This document shows positions 42,893 to 51,526 of a stretch of DNA of 64,000 bases, in pieces. The notes beneath the pieces are model-generated. The model was not told the origin of the DNA. It ran no database searches and saw only the letters and a list, made by a program, of their open reading frames with translations. The DNA comes from Geosporobacter ferrireducens. GTDB taxonomy: Bacteria; Bacillota; Clostridia; Peptostreptococcales; Thermotaleaceae. The position numbers and the translations under genes are program-made. Position 1 is the first letter of the stretch. The number at the start of each line of letters is the position of its first letter. The DNA lies in assembly GCF_001750685.1 (NCBI RefSeq), contig NZ_CP017269.1:4257416-4321415 (forward strand), read 5' to 3'.

Positions 42893-43429
42893 ATGGATAA
42901 CAGCATTCAGTGCACAATGGCTGTAGCAGAAATCCGTGGAGGTCCTCTGGCACCGCAGATCAGAGGAACAGTTATACTGAAGGAGGTTCCGGGAGGAACG
43001 GAAGTATATGTTCAAGTGGAAGGGCTTCCTCACTATCAACCTGCCAGGAATGGAAAAGACCCAATCGGACCCCATGGATTTCATATACATGAGCACGGAA
43101 CCTGTAAGGTAAGTGATCCTGAAGAACCTTTCGAGGCAGCAGGTGAACACTGGAATCCGACAAATCAGCCCCATGGCAATCATGCAGGAGATTTTCCAGT
43201 ATTATTTTCCAATAATGGCATTGCAAGAATGTCTTTTTTTACAAATAAGTTTAGGCCCAGAGATGCTGTGGGAAAAACAATCATGATTCATGAAAATCCT
43301 GATGATTACCGATCTCAGCCTGCGGGAGATGCAGGGAGAAGATTAGCCTGCGGCATTATCCAATGTATGCAGCCGCAAACCCAAATATGGTCAGGATATG
43401 GATATACCAATTATTTGAGACCTTATTAA
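42893..43429 (+). CDS. sodC: Cu/Zn superoxide dismutase family protein
   Basis: A 178-residue protein with the SodC fold. All copper/zinc ligand motifs are present: GFHIHEHGTC, GEHWNP, PHGNHAGDFP (shortened zinc loop) and IMIHENPDDY, with GRRLACGII near the C-terminus. The disulfide cysteines (GTC and LACG) are also kept. There is no signal peptide or lipobox, which is unusual because bacterial SodC is normally exported. ATG 42893 follows AGAGGTGG. It stands alone, with a strong terminator after it. Confidence 0.88.
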   Translation: MDNSIQCTMAVAEIRGGPLAPQIRGTVILKEVPGGTEVYVQVEGLPHYQPARNGKDPIGPHGFHIHEHGTCKVSDPEEPFEAAGEHWNPTNQPHGNHAGDFPVLFSNNGIARMSFFTNKFRPRDAVGKTIMIHENPDDYRSQPAGDAGRRLACGIIQCMQPQTQIWSGYGYTNYLRPY

Positions 43430-43464
43430 AAAATGATAGTCGATAAGCATCGACTATCATTTTT
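43429..43464. terminator. Bidirectional terminator between sodC and gpmI
   Basis: A perfect 16-base inverted repeat AAAAATGATAGTCGAT / ATCGACTATCATTTTT with a four-base loop. It serves the two convergent genes. Confidence 0.93.
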
Positions 43465-43474
43465 TGTTCTCAAT

Positions 43475-45034
43475 TTATGCAGTTGCTTCTTCAAGGGCAT
43501 AGCCTGGTACGAGCAGGGACTTTCCTTCCATCTCTTCAGGCTGGGGAATATCCATCATATGCAAAATTGTGGGTGCCAAATCAGCTAAGCGGCCTTCTGT
43601 AATCCCATATTCCTCTGCTGCATTAATAAGAATCAGGGGAACCGGGTTGGTAGAGTGGGCTGTGATTACATTTCCATCAGCATCTAACATTTCATCCGAA
43701 TTACCATGGTCCGCTGTTAATAAAATCTGTCCGTCATACTGGATGACTGTGTCCACGATTTTTCCTACACAGGTATCTACAGTCTCCACAGCCTTTATGG
43801 CAGCTTCTATTACGCCAGTATGTCCTACCATATCTGCATTGGCAAAGTTTATAATAATTAAATCATAAATTTCTTTTTTGATTTCTTCAATGAGGCGATC
43901 TGTAACTTCTATCGCGCTCATTTCAGGTTGCAGATCGTAAGTGGCCACCTTTGGAGAAGGAATCAAAATACGTTCTTCACCAGGATAAGGGTTTTCAATT
44001 CCGCCGTTTAAGAAAAACGTTACATGGGCATATTTCTCTGTTTCTGCGATGCGAAGCTGCTTTAAACCTAAGCTGGAAATATATTCACCCAAGGTATTGG
44101 ACAGTGTTTGCGGTGTATAGGCTACATGGACATTTGGCATAGTCGCATCGTATTGGGTCATGCACACATAGTATAGCGGGAAAAAACCATTTTTTCTTTC
44201 GAAACCTGCAAATTCCGGATCAACAAAGCTTCGTGTAATTTCTCTTGCCCGGTCAGGCCGGAAGTTGAACATAATCACAGAGTCATGTGGATTCACTGTA
44301 GCCACTGGCTGCCCCTTTTCACAGATCACCGTTGGAAGCACGAATTCATCTACAACGTTATGGTTATAAGAATTTAAAATAGCTTCCTTAGCAGAGGCTG
44401 CTGTTTCTCCTCTACCTAAAACCAGAGCATCATAAGCCGAGGAGACCCTTTCCCATCGGTTGTCGCGATCCATTGCATAGTATCTGCCGGCGATGGTGGC
44501 GATTTTTCCGACCCCAATTTTTTTCATTTCTTGCTCTAAGGCATCGATATATTGAGCAGCACTGGAAGGTGGCACATCACGGCCATCCAGGAAACAGTGC
44601 ACATATACTTTTTCCAAACCTGCATTTTTTGCTAGCTTTAACAAGGCATAAAGGTGTGTATTATGACTGTGCACACCACCATCAGAAAGAAGACCCCATA
44701 GGTGTAGTGCTGAATGATGGGACTTAGCGTTTTCTATAGCATCCAAAAACACAGGATTTTCAAAGAAATCTCCATCTTCAATGGCTTTGCTGATTCGCGT
44801 TAATTCTTGATATACGATTCTGCCCGCACCAATATTTAAGTGTCCAACTTCTGAATTTCCCATTTGACCATGGGGAAGACCAACATCAAAACCACTGGCA
44901 TGTGCAATACTATTTGGATAGTTTTCAAGATAACTGTCAATGTTGGGTGTATTGGCCTGCTTGATTGCATTGCCGTAGCTGCTTTCGTTTAATCCGAAGC
45001 CGTCTAATATCATTAATATGGTAGGTTTTTTCAT
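43475..45034 (-). CDS. gpmI: 2,3-bisphosphoglycerate-independent phosphoglycerate mutase
   Basis: Interconverts 3- and 2-phosphoglycerate in glycolysis, 519 residues (usual 505-515). It starts KPTILMILDGFGLNESSYGN; the catalytic serine (Ser 61) is in QMGNSEVGHLNIGAGR, and manganese-site blocks include HCFLDGRDVPP, FNFRPDRAREITR and LTADHGNSDEM. ATG 45034 has AGGAGG upstream; a longer frame from 45106 has no site. It stands alone rather than in a gap-pgk-tpi cluster. Confidence 0.96.
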   Translation of the reverse strand: MKKPTILMILDGFGLNESSYGNAIKQANTPNIDSYLENYPNSIAHASGFDVGLPHGQMGNSEVGHLNIGAGRIVYQELTRISKAIEDGDFFENPVFLDAIENAKSHHSALHLWGLLSDGGVHSHNTHLYALLKLAKNAGLEKVYVHCFLDGRDVPPSSAAQYIDALEQEMKKIGVGKIATIAGRYYAMDRDNRWERVSSAYDALVLGRGETAASAKEAILNSYNHNVVDEFVLPTVICEKGQPVATVNPHDSVIMFNFRPDRAREITRSFVDPEFAGFERKNGFFPLYYVCMTQYDATMPNVHVAYTPQTLSNTLGEYISSLGLKQLRIAETEKYAHVTFFLNGGIENPYPGEERILIPSPKVATYDLQPEMSAIEVTDRLIEEIKKEIYDLIIINFANADMVGHTGVIEAAIKAVETVDTCVGKIVDTVIQYDGQILLTADHGNSDEMLDADGNVITAHSTNPVPLILINAAEEYGITEGRLADLAPTILHMMDIPQPEEMEGKSLLVPGYALEEATA

Positions 45035-45337
45035 GGGCTTAGATCCTCCTTCACTATTTAAACACACTGAGAGCCAATGTACAATTTGTCTGCAAATCTC
45101 TTGCAAGTTTATAATTAATTAACATTATATATCATAATACCCAAAGAATCAAAAGGAAAGCAATTATTTGTTAAAAAAAAAACATGTCTAGGGAAGCATT
45201 TTGGTAAATACTATTTTGTAACACCAGTAGCATAGAAATTATCTATAGAAAATGGAAAATAATTGATTTTTATCAATAGATAAGGGTATACTGTAGGTGT
45301 AACCGGTTTTATGACCGCAATCCAAGGAGGTGTTTTT
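45035..45337. other. Divergent promoter region of gpmI and the glutaredoxin gene
   Basis: The plus-strand promoter candidate is TTGATT (45263-45268) and TATACT (45287-45292), 18 bases apart. It overlaps the palindrome TTGATTTTTATCAA. No gene was seen in this stretch. Confidence 0.55.
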
Positions 45338-45568
45338 ATGAAGAATGTTGTGGTATTTACAAGCAATACATGACCGCATTGTCATACAGCGAAAGAGTAT
45401 CTTTCGGGAAAAGGCGTTGTGTTTACAGAAAGAAATATTCATGAGGATCCAGATGCTAGAAAAGAGCTAATGAAGAACAAAATTATGGGTGTACCGGCAA
45501 TTTTCATTGATGATGAAATTATCGTAGGTTTTGATAAGGTGAAGATTGACGAGTTATTGGGTTTATAG
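45338..45568 (+). CDS. Selenocysteine-containing glutaredoxin-like protein
   Basis: A 76-residue thioredoxin-fold protein of the glutaredoxin/NrdH type. ATG 45338 follows AAGGAGG. The frame contains one in-frame TGA (45371-45373) at residue 12, exactly where the first active-site cysteine of CPxC belongs: [17 protein letters not shown]. The rest of the domain is intact after it, with [11 protein letters not shown] (cis-Pro loop) and [16 protein letters not shown] to the TAG at 45566-45568. A hairpin follows the TGA at the distance of a bacterial SECIS element. Glutaredoxin selenoproteins are known in clostridia of the Alkaliphilus group. It probably reduces disulfides or a peroxide-type substrate. 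Confidence 0.9.
45374..45412 (+). promoter_or_regulatory. Candidate bacterial SECIS element
   Basis: CGAAAGA (45390-45396) pairs perfectly with TCTTTCG (45400-45406) around a GTA loop, beginning 16 bases after the UGA codon. This is within the spacing of bacterial SECIS hairpins that recruit SelB. Loop identity differs from E. coli, as is usual in clostridia. Confidence 0.65.
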
Positions 45569-45620
45569 ATAATTTCATGTGGTAATGAAGTCCACCCAAG
45601 AACTGCCCAAGTAATGGATG

Positions 45621-45658
45621 GCTCCTACTAAAGGATGATATTTTAGTAGGAGCTTTGT
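45621..45658. terminator. Terminator between the glutaredoxin and helicase genes
   Basis: GCTCCTACTAAA (45621-45632) pairs with TTTAGTAGGAGC (45642-45653) and is followed by TTTGTT. It serves the two convergent genes. Confidence 0.8.
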
Positions 45659-45666
45659 TATGGATT

Positions 45667-47862
45667 TTAAAAATTAGAATGAGGCAGTAGTGTTAATAAT
45701 TGCTTTTCAACACAAAGATTTAAGGAGAGGCTTCTTTCGCCGATTTCTGAAAAATCAATGCACAAAGTATCTTGGCGAATTTCCTTTACGGTGCCAATAC
45801 CGAAGGAAATATGCTTTACAGCAGCACCTTCAAAAAAAGGGTGTTCAAGACTCTCTTTTTTCGAAAAAGGTTTTGAAAAATGATTCCATAGTGAAGATCG
45901 ATTGAGATTTGATGTTTGTGCTTTTTTATTTTGATTTTCGGTAGGACGGATTTTATTAATATATCCCTTAACTTCTTGCAGAAACTGAGACGGTTTAACC
46001 AGCGCACCATTATAAAAGTCAGTCGTTAATAGTTGTAAAGAGGTACGGGCCCGTGTCATGGCTACATAAAAAAGTCTTCGTTCTTCCTCTAGCGCTGTAG
46101 AATCTCCTGCTTCATGATCTGCAGAACTGGATGCAGTAGGAAACTGCCCATCGATCAGATCAATAATGTAAACATGATCAAATTCCAATCCCTTGGCACT
46201 ATGAATGGTTGAAAGAAAAACCGAGTTTTGCTTCTGTTTTTTCGATGTTTCCATAAGCCTCGGCAATTGATGCAATCTTTCTAAAAACTCTATAAAACTA
46301 TTCGTATGATTAGCTATGCGTTTCAGATTCGATAAAATGATCTGAAGGGTATCATAAGAGTATTTTAAACGTTTGCTGTTGGTTTGCAGGTAGTTGTTGT
46401 AGTTTAGATGATTTTCAATAAATAGGAGTGCTTCTAAGGGTGACTTTGCGGCTAATTCTGTAAAATCTTTTTTCAAATCGATCATACGATCTTTCTGATA
46501 GCTGCGAAATCCGGGAAACTGGATCAGACAATCAAAAACCGACTGCTTATTTCGCATGGTTTTTATATAATCTAAGGCAGTTCTTGGAATGTAACGGTTC
46601 ATTTTATAATAAATTCTCTCAAAGGATTCCAAATCAAAGTGATTCATAGACAAGTCCAGAAATGCAAGGAGATCCTGAACGATCCAATGTCTAAAAAAAT
46701 GAAGCTTTGTGTCTCGAATACAAAAGGGTATGCCACTGCGGTCCAGAACTTCTACCAAGGGGATGGCTGAGAGATTATTGCGGTAGAGAACAGCTGCTGT
46801 TGAAGCCGGCAGATTATTTTTAAGTTGTTCTATCAAGTAAACCAATTGGGATTCTTCATCCTGCAGAGAAAAGATCTCAATGGGATCTTTCATAGGATTT
46901 TCTGTATACAGCTTCTTTGGATAACGGTGCTGATTCTTGCTGATGAAACAACTGCTTGCATGAACGATGTTCTGGGTGGATCGATAATTTTGTTCCAAAT
47001 AAAACAGCTTTGCATTGGGATAATCTTTATCAAAACGCAGCAGTATTTCAGGGAAGGCTCCCCGGAAACCATAAATTGATTGATCATCGTCTGCCACCAT
47101 GAACAAATTATTGCTTGGAGCAGCCAGCAGGCGAATCATTTCATGCTGGATCTTCGATGTATCTTGTGCTTCATCTACCTGTATGTAGGAATATTGTTGG
47201 CGATATTTATTTAACAATAGAGGATTGTTTTGAAGAATTTCTAATGCTAAGCAGAGCATATCATCAAAATCAATGAGAAAATTACTTTTTTTATAATTTT
47301 CATAGCGAATATATAATTCTGAAAGCCGGTCAATTTCAAAATCAGTAGTATAGATTTGTGACGAGGGTATCATCATATTTTTAATATAGCTGATGGCATT
47401 TGATAGTTCTTCTAACTTATCCTCTGCTAAGTAATCCTGATTGACTTCCCTATAAATCTGTTTGAGGAGCATTGCTTTGTTCATCGATTGATTTTCTTGT
47501 TCAATAAAAGTATACCGGAGCTTTTGCTTTGCCGCGAACTGTCTCAAAACACCATATGCAAAGCTGTGAATAGTGGAGAAGTGAACCTCCTTATGGGCGA
47601 TATCCTTGAACAACTGGCTGAACCGATCCCCCATATCTTTTGCTGAAGCTTTACTAAAGGTAAGTGAAAGAATGTTCTTAGGATCAATATTATGCATGAA
47701 TATAAGATGTGCAGTTCTACAGATCAGAAGCGTAGTCTTGCCTGCTCCTGGAACAGCCAATACCATAGCTGGTCCATCTTTATGATAAAGTGATTTTTGC
47801 TGTTGGATATTTAAGGAAATACCATATTTGCCAGCCAACAGATCTGTAAAAGTATTCTTCAA
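45667..47862 (-). CDS. UvrD/PcrA/Rep-family DNA helicase
   Basis: A 731-residue superfamily 1A 3'-5' helicase. Motif I is VPGAGKTTLL, Ia SLTFSKASAKDM, II VDEAQDTS, III DDQSIYGFRGA, IV EQNYRST, V TIHSAKGLEFDHVYII and VI RRLFYVAMTRAR, all in order. A C-terminal Tudor-like segment (HISFGIGTVKEI) resembles the PcrA tail. TTG 47862 is the start, 8 bases after GGGAGG. PcrA proper is usually a separate gene near ligA, so this may be a second UvrD-like helicase. It stands alone and is convergent with the glutaredoxin. Confidence 0.9.
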   Translation of the reverse strand: MKNTFTDLLAGKYGISLNIQQQKSLYHKDGPAMVLAVPGAGKTTLLICRTAHLIFMHNIDPKNILSLTFSKASAKDMGDRFSQLFKDIAHKEVHFSTIHSFAYGVLRQFAAKQKLRYTFIEQENQSMNKAMLLKQIYREVNQDYLAEDKLEELSNAISYIKNMMIPSSQIYTTDFEIDRLSELYIRYENYKKSNFLIDFDDMLCLALEILQNNPLLLNKYRQQYSYIQVDEAQDTSKIQHEMIRLLAAPSNNLFMVADDDQSIYGFRGAFPEILLRFDKDYPNAKLFYLEQNYRSTQNIVHASSCFISKNQHRYPKKLYTENPMKDPIEIFSLQDEESQLVYLIEQLKNNLPASTAAVLYRNNLSAIPLVEVLDRSGIPFCIRDTKLHFFRHWIVQDLLAFLDLSMNHFDLESFERIYYKMNRYIPRTALDYIKTMRNKQSVFDCLIQFPGFRSYQKDRMIDLKKDFTELAAKSPLEALLFIENHLNYNNYLQTNSKRLKYSYDTLQIILSNLKRIANHTNSFIEFLERLHQLPRLMETSKKQKQNSVFLSTIHSAKGLEFDHVYIIDLIDGQFPTASSSADHEAGDSTALEEERRLFYVAMTRARTSLQLLTTDFYNGALVKPSQFLQEVKGYINKIRPTENQNKKAQTSNLNRSSLWNHFSKPFSKKESLEHPFFEGAAVKHISFGIGTVKEIRQDTLCIDFSEIGERSLSLNLCVEKQLLTLLPHSNF

Positions 47863-48055
47863 TGATGGAGCCTCCCTTATGGATTCAGTTCTTTTTCTCC
47901 ACTTAGTATAACAGAAAAAAAGACTGAAAGAGAAGTTTAGAAATATTAAAAAATAAGATTCAATGGAAAATCAGAGCATTGCTTTAATAATTTGGCCGAA
48001 TTTGATATAATCTTCTTATGGAGAAATGAAGTTAGCAGATAAGGAGTCGTAACAT

Positions 48056-49195
48056 ATGAGACTAGTACCCATTAATTGTATAAAAGAAAATAGTTATCTT
48101 GCACAACCCTTATATGATGGAGAGGGTCGCATTCTACTTAAAAAAGGGGTAAACCTCAATGAATCATTACTTAAAAAAGTAGAAGAGATTGGGGTGTATA
48201 GCCTTTATATAATGGATGAATATAGCGATCAGGAGATCGAGGATATTATTAAGCCGCAGATGCGGATTCGAGCTGTGAAAACAATTAAGGATACTTTTAA
48301 GACTTTTGAACAGTCTTTCCAGCAAAACCAACAATCGAAAAAGATAAAACAGTTGGAACAGGAAAAAGAAAAGCAGATTGGTTCGCTAAAAGATGTATCT
48401 AGGGGTATTGTCGACGAAATTCTAAGCAACCGAAATATTATGATTAACTTAGTAGATATAAAAAGCTTGGATAATTACATCTATGAACATTCTATGAGTA
48501 CTGCGGTTCTCTCCCTCGTGCTTGGAATCGAATTAGGTTTAAATAAAAATGAATTATATGATTTGTGCATTGGGGCTATGTTGCATGATATTGGAAAAGC
48601 GTTTATTCCAAAGGATATCCTATTTAAAGAGAATCGGGATAAAAAAGAGAAGCTTTTAGTTCAAGCCCACTGCCAAAAGGGTTATAATTATTTGAAAGAC
48701 AATAGTGAAATCTCCGGGTTAGTCAAAATTATTGTCCTACAACATCATGAACATGTAGATGGAACGGGATATCCATCGGGATTACGGGATGCGCAAATTA
48801 ATAAGTTGGCAAAAATTGTTGCCATAACAGATCAATATGATAAATTGACATCCGGTTCGCCTTCTCAAAAACCTGTTCCGCCACACGAGGCCATTGAATA
48901 TATTATGGGAGCAGCCGGTAGATACTTTGATTTTAAGATGGCTCGTACCTTTGTACACAAAGTAGTTCCTTATCCGATAGGGACCTTAGTAAAATTAAGC
49001 AATGGAGATGTAGGCGTGGTGGATGAAATATTTGATAAGTTTCCTTTGCGGCCACGGGTGAGAATTATCCGCCAAAACGCTAATCGCATCGAAATGGAGT
49101 TTATTGAACTTATGAAGGAGATCAATCTGGTAATAGAAGGTATTCTTCATGAAGTACCCAATGTGTCAGTGCAGCATTATTTAAAAACGAGATAA
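48056..49195 (+). CDS. HD-GYP domain protein (putative c-di-GMP phosphodiesterase)
   Basis: A 379-residue cytoplasmic protein. The N-terminal 110 residues have a DUF3391-like character (RLVPINCIKENSYLAQPLYD) and a glutamine-rich coiled stretch. The HD-GYP domain has HSMSTAVLSL, the metal motif HDIGK (residues 177-181) and HHEHVDGTGYP (230-240), so catalytic residues are intact. A C-terminal extension follows (GTLVKLSNGDVGVVDEIFD). It should hydrolyse c-di-GMP and link to motility or sporulation signalling. ATG 48056 follows AAGGAG. Monocistronic. Confidence 0.9.
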   Translation: MRLVPINCIKENSYLAQPLYDGEGRILLKKGVNLNESLLKKVEEIGVYSLYIMDEYSDQEIEDIIKPQMRIRAVKTIKDTFKTFEQSFQQNQQSKKIKQLEQEKEKQIGSLKDVSRGIVDEILSNRNIMINLVDIKSLDNYIYEHSMSTAVLSLVLGIELGLNKNELYDLCIGAMLHDIGKAFIPKDILFKENRDKKEKLLVQAHCQKGYNYLKDNSEISGLVKIIVLQHHEHVDGTGYPSGLRDAQINKLAKIVAITDQYDKLTSGSPSQKPVPPHEAIEYIMGAAGRYFDFKMARTFVHKVVPYPIGTLVKLSNGDVGVVDEIFDKFPLRPRVRIIRQNANRIEMEFIELMKEINLVIEGILHEVPNVSVQHYLKTR

Positions 49196-49202
49196 AATGA
49201 GC

Positions 49203-49250
49203 AGTAAAAGCCATTGTTTAGGAATTTGGCCTAAACAATGGCTTTTACTT
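49203..49250 (+). terminator. Strong terminator after the HD-GYP gene
   Basis: AGTAAAAGCCATTGTTTAGG (49203-49222) pairs perfectly with its complement (49230-49249) around a seven-base loop. The right arm itself supplies a T-rich stretch. Confidence 0.88.
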
Positions 49251-49376
49251 ATTCTGATATGTGAATTTCTACGGAATTAACCGGGAAAAAGAATCGATTC
49301 ATTGAATGAATCATAGTATTATTAAAAGAGCGAGTTTGCTTTTGAACGTTATGGGGATAGACAGGAGGCATGCGAA

Positions 49377-50543
49377 TTGCAAAGAAGTTATGATGTAATT
49401 GTAATCGGTGGAGGTATAATGGGTTTATCAACTGCCTACTATTTAGTGAAAAAAGGAAAACGAGTTTTGCTGCTTGAAAAAAATGAGCTAGGCAGTGGTG
49501 CATCTGGTGCCTGTGATGAGATGATTTTGCTGCAGTCTAAAAAGCCAGGCAATCTATTAACGATGGCCATAGAAAGTTTAGAGATGTACCGAGGCTTGTC
49601 GGAAGAACTAAAAATGGAGATAAACTTCGAAGTCCGTGGGGGCATGGTATTCATAGAAAATTATGAACAGCTTCGTGTTATGGAAGAATTTGTGGAAAGG
49701 CAGAGAAGTTTTGGATTGAATGTTGAAATCATTGACAGGGGAAAGGTTTATGAGAAACAACCCTATGCAAGAGACGGAATTCTTGCTTCAACCTACAGTC
49801 CCAGCGATGCCCAAGTTTATCCCTTTAAGGTCATGAGAGGATACCTGGCAAGAGGAATAGAACAAGGACTAGAAATACGTAAAAAGGTGGAAATTTCCCA
49901 TATTATACAGAAAAACGGTTATTGGAAAATTGAATTAGAAGATCAGGCACCGGTAGAAGCTGAATATATTGTAAATGCAGCTGGTGCCTGGGCGGGAGAA
50001 ATCGGAAAAATGATTGACATAGAGATTCCCGTAAGGCCCATACGGGGACAGGTAGCCGTAACGGAACCTATCGCCGGAATTGGAGAAACCAATGTTTGGA
50101 GTGCTGAATATATTGTTAGAAAAATAAAACCGGAGCTTAGCCTTCGACGGGATCAACGCTGTGAAGAACTGGGAATTGGTTTTGCATTGAGTCAAGCTGC
50201 TACAGGGAATTTCTTGCTGGGAAGCTCCAGAGAAGAAGCTGGCTTTTCGAAAAGTACCACCTTTGAGGTAGTTGAAAAAATTGGACAGCAAGTAGTGGAA
50301 TTTTTTCCTATTTTTAAAAAAGTGAATATTATACGTACTTTTGCAGGGTTACGTCCGGCTACACCGGATGGAAAGCCAATCTTAGGAGAAGTAGCAGGAA
50401 GAGAAGGCTTCTTTATTGCAGCGGGGCATGAAGGAGATGGGGTGGCACTGGCACCTTTGACAGGTAAAATGACAGCGGATTTGATCTGCGGCCAAAGATT
50501 ATCCAAGGAATTCCAAGCCCTTAAACTAGACCGATTTCTATAG
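49377..50543 (+). CDS. FAD-dependent amine/amino-acid oxidoreductase (DAO family)
   Basis: A 388-residue flavoprotein of the D-amino acid oxidase/sarcosine oxidase/glycine oxidase family. The dinucleotide-binding GGGIMGLSTAYYLVKKGK near residue 11 is followed by the acidic end LLLEKNELGSGASGA. VNAAGAWAGEIGKMI, RPIRGQVAVTEP, GLRPATPDGKPILGEV and FIAAGHEGDGVALAP are family blocks. TTG 49377 is the start, 8 bases after AGGAGG. No partner subunits lie nearby. The amine substrate is unknown; D-proline/hydroxyproline or sarcosine-type substrates are possible. Confidence 0.85.
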   Translation: MQRSYDVIVIGGGIMGLSTAYYLVKKGKRVLLLEKNELGSGASGACDEMILLQSKKPGNLLTMAIESLEMYRGLSEELKMEINFEVRGGMVFIENYEQLRVMEEFVERQRSFGLNVEIIDRGKVYEKQPYARDGILASTYSPSDAQVYPFKVMRGYLARGIEQGLEIRKKVEISHIIQKNGYWKIELEDQAPVEAEYIVNAAGAWAGEIGKMIDIEIPVRPIRGQVAVTEPIAGIGETNVWSAEYIVRKIKPELSLRRDQRCEELGIGFALSQAATGNFLLGSSREEAGFSKSTTFEVVEKIGQQVVEFFPIFKKVNIIRTFAGLRPATPDGKPILGEVAGREGFFIAAGHEGDGVALAPLTGKMTADLICGQRLSKEFQALKLDRFL

Positions 50544-50631
50544 ATAAATTGTTTGGAAGATAACAAAAGATTTTTCCCCTTTAAGAAGGGGCCATGATAT
50601 AATGGGGATATATGGCAAAGGGGGGAACATT

Positions 50632-51141
50632 GTGAAAAAAAAGAAAGCAGCATTATTGATATTTCTAGCAGTATTCTTGATAACAGGATGTACAGCGAAA
50701 AAAGATTACTTTGTTTACACAGGTGTAGAGAAGGATTGGAGTATGCAAATCCCTATATCCTATGAAGACCATATGGAAGAAAACAATGAGACCTTCAAGA
50801 TCTATATGAAGGCTTTTAAGAATAATAAGGGAACAGTTTTAAATATCATGGAAATGCCTGATGAAGGAGAAAAGATTGCCAGTGAAGAACATATTAAAGA
50901 AGAATTGTCATCTGTTGATGACTATTTACATTTAGAGAGACTTGAAACCATCGATTTGCAAAATGTGGGAAAAATTTATGGTGCATTGGTAGAGGATAAT
51001 GCTACCGACAGCCATATGCTCATGTACAAGTGGAATCATAATAACAGGCTTATTTCAGTAATTATCTACCAAAAGAAGGCTTTTACACTGGAAGAAGAGG
51101 CGCAGATCAAGAGTATTATAACTACAATAAAAGTAAAATAG
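50632..51141 (+). CDS. Small lipoprotein of unknown function
   Basis: A 169-residue secreted lipoprotein. GTG 50632 has AAAGGGGGG ending 6 bases upstream and gives MKKKKAALLIFLAVFLITGC, with a lipobox cysteine at residue 20. The mature part is a mixed alpha/beta domain without cysteines (YTGVEKDWSMQIPISYED, then LISVIIYQKKAFTLEEEA), somewhat like PsbP-type lipoproteins. A TATAAT box at 50598-50603 is just upstream. Function unknown; it is monocistronic with its own terminator. Confidence 0.75.
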   Translation: MKKKKAALLIFLAVFLITGCTAKKDYFVYTGVEKDWSMQIPISYEDHMEENNETFKIYMKAFKNNKGTVLNIMEMPDEGEKIASEEHIKEELSSVDDYLHLERLETIDLQNVGKIYGALVEDNATDSHMLMYKWNHNNRLISVIIYQKKAFTLEEEAQIKSIITTIKVK

Positions 51142-51168
51142 CGTAGCCATAAGAAGGCTACGCTTTTC
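51140..51168 (+). terminator. Terminator after the lipoprotein gene
   Basis: AGCGTAGCC (51140-51148) pairs perfectly with GGCTACGCT (51156-51164), followed by TTTCTATT. Confidence 0.85.
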
Positions 51169-51181
51169 TATTATATAAAAA

Positions 51182-51298
51182 ATAGGGGATGAAATCCCCT
51201 GCCGCCTTCAGGAAGGTGCTCAGACAGCTTTGCTGTCGTCGACGCTCTTTTTATATAAAGCTAAAGTTCAAGTTAAAGTTGAACCTTAACTTGAATAG
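51182..51298. repeat. Cluster of hairpins upstream of the bla-like operon
   Basis: Three separate inverted repeats follow one another: GGGGAT/ATCCCC (about 51184-51199), GACAGC/GCTGTC (about 51222-51237), and TTCAAGTTAA/TTAACTTGAA (51268-51297). No coding sequence is present. The first two form a GC-rich REP-like block in an otherwise AT-rich gap. Confidence 0.5.
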
Positions 51299-51432
51299 GT
51301 TTATTTCTAAATATATATTACATAAATTGTTTTAGCCTTATATCATTTTGAAATTGTTACGGGTATTATCTACGCTAGAAAGGGGATGTATTTTTTATTT
51401 ATGCCAAAAATTCAATATTGATAAAAGTGTAC

Positions 51433-51490
51433 TTGACAACATGGTATTACAGTTGTAATATTACAGGGAGTACATTTGTAATACCATGTT
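51433..51490 (+). promoter_or_regulatory. BlaI-type promoter with two operators
   Basis: TTGACA (51433-51438) and TAATAT (51456-51461) are 17 bases apart. TATTACA-GT-TGTAATA (51445-51460) is a perfect palindrome of the BlaI/MecI operator type and covers the spacer and -10. A second TACA-TT-TGTA site lies near 51471-51480. In addition ACAACATGGTATTACA (51437-51452) is perfectly complementary to 51475-51490, so the two operators form one larger symmetric unit. Confidence 0.88.
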
Positions 51491-51526
51491 GTTAAAATAT
51501 CATAATGGAGAGAAGGGAGAATAGTA

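Noticed and set aside
45338..45568. Glutaredoxin frame as a pseudogene because of the TGA
   Set aside because: The TGA replaces exactly the active-site cysteine, the rest is intact, and a SECIS-like hairpin follows.
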